NCBI GenBank assembly: GCA_028753945.1
Contig: JAPNXP010000002.1
Location: 9,424,001-9,488,000, forward strand
Direction: 5' to 3'
DNA: 64,000 bases
Origin: Hexactinellida sp. DTS-2022
Taxonomy: Eukaryota; Porifera; Hexactinellida
In this document: piece by piece, positions 22,720 to 32,523 of the stretch
Layout: the number at the start of each line of letters is the position of its first letter
How positions within the stretch are numbered: position 1 is the first letter of the stretch
Made by a program: the position numbers and the translations under genes
Notes under the pieces: model-generated
Told to the model about the DNA's origin: nothing
Databases searched by the model: none
What the model saw: the letters and a program-made list of their open reading frames with translations, nothing else

Positions 22720-23374
22720 TGCATTAGTGAGCATCTATAAATCACTACTTGTTTATCCTAGTAAGCTAATACTTCCCAAATAACAAGGACATAGTGTTTA
22801 GGCTATTTTCAGAATGATGTCACTCTAATATAAGGCTTCTAAGCACTGATTTTTTTGAAATTCTATATTAAAGCTCCCTTAGAGAATAATATAGTACTAA
22901 AAGCTTGTTTCTGAAGAATTGAAAAAGAGTACAAATCTAAAAATCGGTCTAATCCATTCAACCATGTCCACTTGAGTTACTCGACGTAGGTGCTAACATC
23001 AAAAAGTCAAATCTTTCTTCCGAATTGCTCGATTTTAGAAAAAACGGACGGTTTTTCGACATTTGAGCCACCTTTTTGCTGCCAAGGGCCCCAGGTTGTA
23101 TATTATGGACGAATTCGGACAATCCGAACTGTAACAGGTTTTAGTTTACTTATTATAGTTCTATTATCCAAATTTCAGAGTTATAACTTCAAAAGGTAAC
23201 CCAATACTACGCTTTAAAATTGTGGCATGCTATAATTATAGCATGCCACACTTTTGAATTTGGATTTTCTCAATTTTGATGGTCACATGACACTCCATAT
23301 ATGGGCATTCGAGATTATTAGCAAGGTAACCATTTGGTTTTGAGTGACTAAGATCCCAGACCAGTCGGTGCAAG
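22720..23374. other. Gene-free stretch with perfect 30-bp palindrome
   Basis: 23221-23250 is a perfect palindrome with arms TGTGGCATGCTATAA. 23270-23340 resembles repeat X (CATATATGGGCATTCGAG). No coding feature recognised. Confidence 0.7.
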
Positions 23375-23468
23375 CAGTGATGTGCTCCGTTACTAAATCT
23401 TCCGTTACTCCGTTACCGTTACTTTATATCTACCGTTACTCCGTAACTAGTAACGGAGCACATCACTG
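23375..23468. mobile_element. 94-bp hAT-type miniature element
   Basis: Ends CAGTGATGTGCTCCGTTACT and its inverse are matched; the interior repeats CCGTTACT. Flanks GGTGCAAG (23367-23374) and GGTGCAAT (23469-23476) match at 7 of 8 bases, an 8-bp target duplication of hAT type. It lies within another sequence that starts, on the minus strand at about 23514, with CAGTGGCGTAGCTGGG, itself a hAT-like end. Confidence 0.85.
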
Positions 23469-23522
23469 GGTGCAATGCACCCCCAATTATTAAAACCCAG
23501 CTACGCCACTGCCATCTACAAT

Positions 23523-23827
23523 GATTCTACATTAGTAAGACAGAAATAACAATCTGTCGCACAGCATGTCGATTCTCTCCATATCATTGGAACTGCAAAT
23601 GGCATTTTACTTCGCTTCCCTGCATACCACAAGCGGAAATTTTCTACACATGTTTTACTTGCACTGTGAGGGACCCATAGCTTGGCTTGATCACCAAGAT
23701 GGCAGCCAAAGTACGCAAAATAAAAGCGCTAAACGGTTTTGGTGATACATTGCCTTTGATCAGTAGTGGTATACTTTCCACAAACATAGCAAATTTTTTC
23801 GGGAGAATTTCTGCAATTTCGAGGCAT
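23523..23827 (-). pseudogene. N-terminal domain relic of a repetitive invertebrate protein family
   Basis: Minus strand, one frame from ATG (23827) to about 23523, about 101 codons with one in-frame TAG after ITKTV. It begins MPRNCRNSPEKICYVCGKY and contains FYFAYFGCHLGDQAKLW, SKTCVENFRLWYAGKRSKM, FAVPMIWRES and TDCYFCL. This Cys-rich pattern (CYVCG, KTCVE, DCYFC) is one I recall as a highly repeated, probably element-encoded protein in many invertebrate genomes; its function is unknown to me. The frame stops where a hAT-like CAGTGGCGTAGC sequence joins. A dead fragment. Confidence 0.75.
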
Positions 23828-23833
23828 TGCACC

Positions 23834-24426
23834 GGGTAAAATCCCCAATTAGAAATCTAATGAAGCAGGAAACAATTAATATGAACAACAGAATAAATAA
23901 AAAATAACAGTGAATGCGTAAAAGATATTCTTTGCATGTAGAAATAATTATTGGAGGTTCAATAGCAAGTGCATTTTCTACAACAAAATTAAAATTAAAA
24001 TTTCAAGAGAAAATAGAAAAATAACAACTTGTTGTGTAAAATTTATCACAGACCCTTGAGAAGGGTAAAAATGGCGTAGGATGTGCCAAGAATATATAAA
24101 GAATAATAAATTATTGCACATAACAATTCATCAAAATGTATGTATACCAGTGTAATACTCGTTGGAAGCTGACTTCTGGGTTCGTTCGCAAATTTTGATT
24201 AATTTGTTGACCTATTTTTGTAAACAACAACAAAATTAATACTACGTATTAGAAATTTATAAATGCGAAAATCGCACACACACATACATATGATGATTTC
24301 GAATTTCGCGTTTGGATTTTCTAATATTAATATTTGTTGCTTTTGTTGTATGTACAAATAGGTAAACAAATTATTGAAAATTCAATTTAACCTAGAAGTT
24401 GAGCTTCTATCGCGGTATATACTACG
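23834..24426. other. AT-rich stretch, Helitron-like similarity in part
   Basis: 24280-24410 (GATTTCGAATTTCGCGTTTG, ATATTTGTTGCTTTTGTTGT, AATAGGTAAACAAATTATTG, ACCTAGAAGTTGAGCTTCT) is a diverged version of the tandem units at 36265-36530. No gene. Confidence 0.5.
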
Positions 24427-24765
24427 TATATGTTGCAGTGTATACCCGCAGATGGTGTGTGCGGGCACACACTGGTGTATACCCGCACACACTATATGAC
24501 GTTGGTTTTATTAATATAAGTTTATTAGCGAGATTAGTTATTTATTATTATTGCAAATTATTACGTTGGGAGGTTTGGTGTTTTATTGTTGCTTTTCTTT
24601 TCTGCACATTTTAATCCATTATAGTCCCTTTCACAAGTGTAGGAGTTTTATATTCATCATCTAACAACATATTTTAGCCAGACTAATTCATTGATTGTGT
24701 GCGGGTATACACCAGTGTGTGCCCGCACACACCATGTGCGGGTATACACTGCAACATATATACTA
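24427..24765. mobile_element. Short element with about 65-bp inverted repeats rich in TGTGCGGG
   Basis: 24427-24492 (ATATGTTGCAGTGTATACCC, then GTGTGTGCGGGCACACAC) is the reverse complement of 24697-24765 with few differences, around an AT-rich core of about 200 bp. Each arm is itself built from a partly palindromic TATACCCGCACACAC motif. A partial third copy is at 39890-40027. Confidence 0.85.
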
Positions 24766-24834
24766 TTTTTAAACAAGTAAAAACTATGGAAAATGGTAGA
24801 AAGGGTTGTATATAACATCCACTACCATTTTCCA

Positions 24835-24932
24835 TGGTAGTAAGAGTGAGGAGCAAGGCCGCATTTCGGCCGTTAACTTGAGAAGCGTAGCAACCATCTG
24901 TCGCAAAGAGACGGAGAACCGAAGGGCTCGTA
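24835..24932 (+). repeat. GC-rich double-hairpin module
   Basis: Contains GGCCGCATTTCGGCC and ends GAACCGAAGGGCTCGTA. The copy at 18536-18620 has GGCCGCATAGCGGCC and ends GACCGAAGGGCTCGTA, so the stem is kept while the loop and a pair change. The module is directly followed by TCTTATATATTAAAT, the start of the Helitron-like sequence. GC-rich hairpins are usual at Helitron 3' ends, so this may be the end of one element abutting the start of another; inference only. Confidence 0.55.
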
Positions 24933-25500
24933 TCTTATATATTAAATTACAGTGATTTTTTGTTTGTTTGTTTGTTTGTTTGTTTGTTCAGAATTGATTG
25001 AGGAACTGGTAAGCTACAGGCATTAAATTTGGCAGAAGTCAAATCTTTCAAACTTAAAATTTTAAATCTTTCAAACTTCTAATTTCAACTCCACCTTATA
25101 AACTTCTTCATTTCCAATCTTTGGATTAATTAATCAATCAAAACCTTCATAATGCCCCGAATACTAAAAGCGGTCCTCAGCGCTAATCACTTTACTAAAA
25201 ACGAAGCGTTGAGAATGGAAATTCGGAGGAGTAATGAAAAAACATTTGAAGCTGAACAGGCCAGGTTGGAGAAACAGCTTCAGCAATGATTTGTTTTCTT
25301 TGTTTGTTCCGCACATTTTTGGAACTGGTAAGGGCTACAGACTTGAAATTTGGCAGGGAGGTGAGTTTGATATTTGTAGGAGCAAGTGTAAATCACACCT
25401 ATTTTTGAAAATTTCAAAATCATGCTAGAGACACAGTTTCAAATGATATAAAAGTAAATCGGGAACATAGATTTCAGATCTGCTACTCATAAACCCGTAT
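24933..25500 (+). mobile_element. Helitron-like 5' fragment with broken first ORF
   Basis: 24933-25289 parallels 61862-62430: TCTTATATATTAAAT, T/G-rich tract, GAATTGATTGAG.AACTGGTAAG, then an ATG at 25152 opening MPRILKAV, with small indels breaking the frame compared with the longer copy, up to GGTTGGAGAAACAGCTTCAG. At about 25298 a second 5'-leader-like piece begins (GGAACTGGTAAGGGCTACAG), so two truncated starts are joined head to tail. Confidence 0.75.
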
Positions 25501-25746
25501 TAAGATATATTTGTCAGTTAGGTATTATTTTCGTATCGATGACTTTTTTACCAAGAATCAACGTATTAATTACCGAGGATCGTGAACATATATTATTATG
25601 ATTTAGTCTAAAGGTTTGAGCTGTTTACTTTCATTCTGAAGTAACAAATTTGTCTAATCTAATTAAGGAATCAAATTGCTGTAAATTCACACGAGGCCGA
25701 AGGCTCTTTAATAGTTGTGAGAACGCGCGTATTGCGGTCGATCAGC

Positions 25747-26453
25747 TTAAGGTTCAGGTATACTCTACAAATTACGAATATTTAGATAAAATCCAAATCA
25801 TTGTCTATTTCTCTTTTATTGCCTTTTGGGATTGTATTGATACCAATGAGTACTCTGAAGAGATTTCTAAGAAAGATTCCTATTATTTTTCCAGTTTGAC
25901 ACACTTTGGTCACCTCAATTTAGGAATAATTGCTGTAAATCTTTTTTTCAAAAGCCGCTAACTCAAAACTAACATTTTCAGAATTGCGGAGGAAGTCATT
26001 TTGTCAATTTTGGTAGTAGAATCAAAAACTCAACGGTTTCGGAGAGATCTCGTAAAGATACAACTTTTCAGTGCTGCGATTTACCCTAATATGAATAGTT
26101 CATCTGTTTTTTGGATTTTGGATAAGGAAAATCTTCATTTGAAAATAGACATCACATAAAAGTATTTGAAATCCAGAAAAATGTAGATATTCACAATTCC
26201 TGTACTCAAAAGTTATATTACATCCAGCTAAACACATTTTATCAATAATATTCTTGGTATTGTTTATCTTTGCTGATTGATCTATTCCGCAAAAATGGTA
26301 AAATTAAAAATATTTTTTTTCCTCTATTAGTTTATTTGCCAATATTATTGGATTTTTGGCATCCTGAGGATGAAGTAAATCCGCTGTAAAAAAATTCATT
26401 CATTCGGGTGAATAGTTATGGTAGAAGTACTCTAGAGGATACCTGAACCTTAA
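25747..26453 (-). mobile_element. TTAA element family 2, copy b
   Basis: TTAA at 25747-25750 and 26450-26453 with ends GGTTCAGGTATACTCTA and GGTTCAGGTATCCTCTAGAG. Almost full length and close to copies e and f. It directly follows a GC-rich piece (25690-25740, AACGCGCG) related to 26820-26880. Confidence 0.9.
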
Positions 26454-28715
26454 ATATACTGCTTAGGAGGCCACAGCTCAATATGGTAGGGATCTGCTAC
26501 CTACATAATGCTATAATATAATTTGCTAAAGGTTACTCTATACAACGGTCATTAGTACATAGGCTAGCGGCCAGCTAGAATATTTCCTGAATGATTTCCC
26601 GTAATATAATAAACATGCGTATGTGGCCTTCGAACGTTACGTAACGCTTTCGAGGGGAGAGAAGGATAACGAAAGTCACAGATCGTACTTTTTATTCCAA
26701 AATAGCTGAAAACTTGACGTAAGGAAAGGGATGTATATTTTTCGTTAATTTTCCGTTACATTCCACAGTATTTAAATACAACGGCATAACATTTGAAAAG
26801 GTATTTGCCATGAATACAAGCGAGGTCCGCAGGCTCGAGTGCAAATTGTCAGAACGCGCGTAGCGTTGACGAGCAGCTTGTAACCATAATATGCCTAGGG
26901 TTTATATATTACCAGGGGCGGCCTTAGGGGGGGGAGTAGAGCGACCGCCCGGGGCGCGACTATTTGGGGGGCGATTAAAACCTATTGTCGGCTCCATATG
27001 CGCCGAGCCCGAAGGAAATTTGGGGCGCTAGAGCACCACCTGGTAGGTTGCTATCTCATATAGTTAATAGAATATATAGATGTGAGCTCCCCTCAACAAT
27101 GTATGAGCTGATTGAGTTCCTGGTATGTTGAAGATTTTACAAAGTTTGGCGCACCTGGTTGGCTCAAAATATTCCAAAATTTCCTTTTCGACTATTCTTT
27201 TCATGAGGTTATAACCAGTGTTGGAATCAAGGAATTATCCAGGAGATCGAGACGCTCCTTTTGGAGTATGATTATTGGAAAATTTAAATTTAGGAGCGCG
27301 AAAATTTGGAATCCTCTCCAATACCGTAACATTAATTTGTGATTTAGGCGTATGGAAATTGAATCAGACCAGGATTAGGAGCGTATTTAAAATGTCTGTG
27401 TAACACACTGGTTCGAATTAGCTCGGATTTTAACTGCAAACAGCAATTTATGCTGTTAACAACAATTTTTCAGGACTTTTCACAAGTCATTTGATTGACT
27501 TAATGCCTCGCGTGAAACCATGAGTCATCGAGTCAGACTAGGTAATTCGAGTCACCGAAATTGCCACGAGTCAAATGACTCGGTGACTCGAGTTGAAAAG
27601 ATCGTGATTTATGAAACGCCTGCAATTTTTGATCATTCATATTGTTGATTATAAAGAGAAGTAATTTTCAAATTTACTGTCATTAAAGTGTAAAGAATAA
27701 TGTCTTGTATGTGAAAGAAGTATGGGGCATATATCACATCAGAATTGACTCGGGGTGGGCTGTCCCGAAATCCCGCGGGCTTTGCGAGACATTGGTCCGC
27801 AACAAACCCACAACAATCCTGCTCAATATGTACTACTCAACGACTGCCAGGACAGTCAGGTAGGTCAGTAACCAATTAACAGAACATATTGTTAAACTGT
27901 GACAATTTACCGCCATTTACTGTAATTTTAGTACTTGCAATTTTCACTCGTGCCGTGCGGGCCACGGGCCAGTTTAACTTATAATTTCGGCCCTCGTGTA
28001 ACACTGGATTAAATATGCTACAGCAAGGTGCTCAAATTCCCTTCACAACTATTAACAAGCTGTTATTAGTAAATATGAGCTGATATATCATGAATTATGA
28101 GCTGTTAACAGCAACTCACTAGCTTCTAAGAGCTGATAACAGTGTGGTAGAATAGGAACTTGGAAAGATTCAATTTCCGTTCGTGGGGACGCGCGGAAGT
28201 TTGTCCTCGCCCGGGGTGCAGGGACGGATTATGGGGTATGGAGGCCACTCCAGCGTTGGACGGACACAAGCACACCTCGTTCTTCGTGTTGTAACTTGTA
28301 AGAGCATAATCGTTGCAATAGAAATTCCTGTAGATATAGCATCAGTGTTGCCAACCCTCCAGCTTTTTTGCCTTTTTTCTCCCATCATCCCGACCTCCCG
28401 CCAAACTTTTCAAAGTCCCGCTTTTTTGGAAATTGTTTATATATTTAGATTTTATTATATATAAGTAAATGACGGAATTTTTTGCTAAAATTAGTCAAGA
28501 TACGAGTACCAGTCTTGTTCTACTCGTATTACTTGTAAGTTAGCTAATTAACAATTTCTTCGAAATTCGAATTAAATATAATTGTAGTGTATTGATAGGT
28601 GGGCTAAAGAATCTAAGAATATCCAGATGGCCTTGTACCTGCATCCTGCAGTGCATCCTGCAGTGCATCCTGCAGAAAGTTGTTATACTAGATACGATGG
28701 TGAATTTCTTTCTCG
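26454..28715. other. Gene-free stretch with several element ends
   Basis: 26820-26880 and 25690-25740 are related GC-rich modules (GAGG.C.GCAGGCTC, GAACGCGCG). 26913 starts CAGGGGCGGCCTTAGG, a hAT-like end whose partner I did not find. 27212-27412 has AACCAGTGT at both ends in inverted orientation. 27520-27600 is rich in GAGTCA/TGACTC. 28335-28440 (CAGTGTTGCCAACCCTCCAG onward) matches, inverted, 32220-32352, another hAT-like pair member. 28635-28680 has three TGCATCCTGCAG units. No coding feature recognised. Confidence 0.5.
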
Positions 28716-29518
28716 TTAAGGATGCTTCGGTCGAAATTTTAGGTTTTTTTATGACAAAATTGAAATGCGAGTTTACACTGTGAAATGAAGCTATTGTATC
28801 ATAAAATTATGTGAGAAGTGAAATTTTTTGAAAAAATATTCTGCAAAGTCTTCAAAACGTACATTTGGTGACGTCATTATTGATGATGTAGCTTTTTTAT
28901 TTTCTCAATTGACATTCCTTGGTTATATATGTACTATATTGTGCACTTATATACATTATGTATATAAACTAACATTAATATGCACAAATATCTCAGTGAT
29001 TAGCATATATTGCCAAAACCAGTTGATAATGGGCTAGAAATTCTGATTTGCATATTTTGTTATATTTTTTTATGCATCATCAACAGATTAATTGACTATA
29101 TTATATAATTCAACTCAATTGTCATATATATTAGTATATTCATACTGTATCCCAGCTAGTGTAGACATATTATGCATATTAGAGCATTAATCACTACGTC
29201 AGCCATGATTTAATTGCTGATAATGATGTCCCAAAAGAAAGCGGACTCCATTAATATGACAGAAACTTGCACATAATTCGATTTAATCAAGTCGTTTGTT
29301 TACTATGATGTTCCAATTCATATTAGTATATAGTATGAAAATTATCTAGTATATTGTTACTAAATCCAGTGGTAATACGGACAAATTTAATGACACATAT
29401 GCATTTCACATTAAAAAACTTCAGCCTTCAATTACTCAATTATAGTTTTTTTGACATATCCCGAATTTTATCTAATAAACTTAACAAGGGATTGCTTTTA
29501 AAAATTCAGATATAGTTC

Positions 29519-31272
29519 TTAAGGTCCAGGTATACTCTAGAGCACTTCTACCAAAAGTATTTACCCAATTTAACTCAATTTTTTACAGCGTATATACTTC
29601 TTCTTCAGGATGCCAAAAATACAATAATATTGGCTTATATACAAAGAGAGGAAAAATCTTTTTTTTAATTTTACCACTATTGGGTAGAAGATCAATCAGC
29701 AAAGATGAACAAGACCAATAATATTATTGATTGAATGTGTTTAGCTGGATGTAATAAATCTAATGAGTGCAGGAATTGTGAATATCTGGATTTTTCTGGA
29801 TTTCAAATACTTTTATGTGATCTCGACTTTCAAATGAAGATTTTCCTGATCCAAAATCCAAAAAGCACATGAACTATCCATAATAGAATAAATCGCTGCA
29901 CTCATTATTTGTATCTTCACGAGATCTATCCGAAACCGTTGAGCTTTTGATTCCACGACCAAAATTGACAAAATGACCTATTACACAAAACTGAAAATGT
30001 TAGTTTTGAGATATAGGCTTTTGAAATATGAATATAAAATTTTAGGTAAAGTATAGAGGAGGTAAACTAGTAAATTCACGTTGTTCATTCAAATTCTAAC
30101 TCACTATGTGTATTGAAGTGAATTAGCCGCCGCCACAACCACTTGCACCTCCAAAGCCACTTCCGTTCTCCCTCCCAGTTTGGTATTTATCTCTTCACCC
30201 AACACCAAGTTGACGTGACCCCACAATTGTTAGGAGCACTATTGGGATCCCAATCTAATTCTCCACCCAATAACCACGGCCCTGCGCATTCAATAGTGTT
30301 CATTTCAATTTAAATTTGAAATTATTCCTCAATTATCCCTATATTGAACACAAAATTCTAAATTACACCTGTGCCGAGAGCATTTTCGTAGTAATTGCAA
30401 TTATTTCCATAAAATTTCCAAATAGAACTACCAAAAGTCGAAAATTACACCTGTGCAGACAGTAATTCCCTTTGTATTTTGATTATTCGTATATGAATCC
30501 CTATATTTACCTACCAAACCAAAATTACACCTGTGCAGACATTAAAATCCTTTATATTTGCAATTATTCCAATATAAACCTATATTGAACTACCAAAAAT
30601 CAAAAGTTAGACCTGTGCCGACATCAATTTCCCTTATATTTGCAATTATTTCAATATAAAAACTATATTGAACTACCTAAAATCAAAAATTACACCTGTA
30701 CCAAAAGCAATTATATTTGTATTTGCAATTATTCTAATATAAATCCTATATTGAACTAACCAAATCAAAAATTACACCTGTACCAAAGCAATTTTATTTT
30801 ATTTGCAATTATTCTAATATCAATCCTATATTGAACTACCTAAAATCAAAAATTACACCTGTACCAAAAGCAATTATATTTGTATTTGCAATTATTCCTA
30901 TATAAATCCTATATTGAACTACCTAAAATCAAAAATTACACCTGTACCAAAAGCAATTTTAGTTGTATTTGCAATTATTCTAAAATAAATCCTATATTGA
31001 ACTAACTAAAATCAAAAATTACACCTGTGCCAACAGCAATTTCCCTTTAATATTTATTTATTTTTTATTTTTTTATTTTTTATTTTTTTATTTATCAGAG
31101 ACGAGGTCACGAAAATGTGTCAAACTTGAAAGATGTATGGAGTTTTTCTTAGAAATTTCTTGGGAGTACACATGGATATCAATACAATCCAAAAATACAA
31201 TAAAAACGAAAAAGACCTTTTTTGGGTTTTTTTCGAAATTTTCCATTTTTCTAGAGTATACCTGGACCTTAA
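29519..31272 (+). mobile_element. TTAA element family 2, copy c, enlarged by an insertion
   Basis: TTAA at 29519-29522 and 31269-31272; left end GGTCCAGGTATACTCTAGAG, right end inverse of GGTCCAGGTATACTCTAGA. Sequence follows copy i up to about 30035 and resumes at about 31090. The 1.05-kb difference holds a GC-richer piece (30130-30300) and the 82-bp tandem array. Confidence 0.85.
30350..31040. repeat. Tandem array, about 82-bp unit, nine units
   Basis: ATTACACCTGTGC or ATTACACCTGTACC recurs near 30363, 30443, 30524, 30606, 30689, 30772, 30853, 30935 and 31019, spacing 80-84 bp. Each unit also has TTTGCAATTATTC and CTATATTGAACTAC. A single diverged unit-like piece (AAATTACAGCTGTGCC) is at about 47330, next to family 1 copy E. 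Confidence 0.92.
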
Positions 31273-31732
31273 TAGTATAAAGATCATTTTGCAAGCTCAT
31301 TGAAGCAAACTAACTATTAGTGTCTGAGTTGAGACCAAGCAACGAGCAAAAATACCACTTTCTGGCCGCTTTTTTGACGAATTTTAGGATTCATAGGTTA
31401 AGGACTGGTTAAACTTGGGATAGGCGTATGGTGAGCTAAGCAAATGTTGTGCTAATAGTACTGATCAATCATACAAATTTTTGGAGCTATATCGAATATA
31501 CTTTCTTAGATTAAATTCAGTGAAATCTAGTTAAACAGTATTACCCCTATGGGGAGGCATTTCCTAAATAATTTATTGCCACTTGAGAAATAGTTTGGAC
31601 TTAGATATGCTGTATACATTTTAAGCTTAGTTATGCAATTACAGAGCAGATTGGAGAATTACACATCAATATCTACAAAGACGCAAAAACCACCCATACC
31701 GCTAATACATTTTTCACCCTAAGCATCCTTAA

Positions 31733-32523
31733 GTTTATATGTCGATCTATGGAACGACGGGTGGAATGAGCTTTTCACACGTTTTACAAATTTTATTGTT
31801 TAATATATATTACTTCGTTGCACCGGAATGTCAAAGTCAACTGAAAGTTAATTCAACTTCAATTGAAAGTGAAAATGGGATTTTTCTATTTATACCTTTT
31901 ACCCCATGGCAACGAAAGTTAAATCGTCATGAAATCCTTGAAATCTCAAGAAAAATGTCCGTAAATAACGAGAACGTTTGAAGATATTTCTGTCTGCTAC
32001 ATCTACGTATATCTATTAAAAATACATACTTTGAAGAAATTTAAAATTCATTAATCTATCTATTTCGTTTTTGTTGTATTAATGCATACATTGGGTCAAT
32101 ACGAGATACGCAGGAAGAAATTTGATTGAAATAACTAGAAAAATATGCGTTTCCTAATTGTAGATTTTCAAACATACTAAATACTGATATTGTAACGTTC
32201 CAATCATGATAGATTCAAAGAATAACATATTTTGAGGCTCCCGCTTTTCTCCCGCTATTCCATCTTCGACCTCCCGCTATTTTAGTAAACTCCTGAAAAA
32301 TGGCAAAAGCACCCGCTTTTTTGGTTTCTAGAGGTTGGCATCCCTGATAGCATGTCATATAGGAATTACGGCATAAAAATCATAGCATCTAGCAAAAGGT
32401 GTTCGAGAACGCCTCGAATCACAGGCGAATATTTTTGTGAACGCCAAGAGCGGTCGTGGGTCATATATCATTCAAATTCGAACCACAAATTAGTAACCAT
32501 AAGAACATGATATAACTATTAAC
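31733..32523. other. No gene; inverted partner of 28335-28440
   Basis: 32220-32352 (CTCCCGCTTTTCTCCCGC to GGTTGGCATCCCTG) is the inverse of the CAGTGTTGCCAACC sequence at 28335, and the similarity continues outside into TAGCAT and AATTCCT blocks. A plus-strand 80-codon frame at 31739-31981 has no recognised motif. Confidence 0.4.

Larger units (their letters stand above)
28716..31732 (+). mobile_element. Probable TTAA element family 4, copy 1 (nested copy inside)
   Basis: TTAAGGATGCTTCGG at 28716 and its inverse AAGCATCCTTAA ending 31732 bracket 3 kb. Internal TGACGTCATTATTGATG (28870) is shared with the copy at 51186-55714. It contains a family 2 element (29519-31272), itself expanded by a tandem array. 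The pairing of these two ends is plausible rather than proven, since the inner parts of the inverted repeats differ. Confidence 0.55.

Noticed and set aside
28183..28464. 93-codon frame with a GC-rich start
   Set aside because: Open on both strands, no motif, and its 3' half belongs to a hAT-like repeat shared with 32220-32352.
30330..31040. CRISPR-like array
   Set aside because: The conserved part is longer than the variable part, the unit is about 82 bp and the context is eukaryotic; it is an ordinary tandem repeat.
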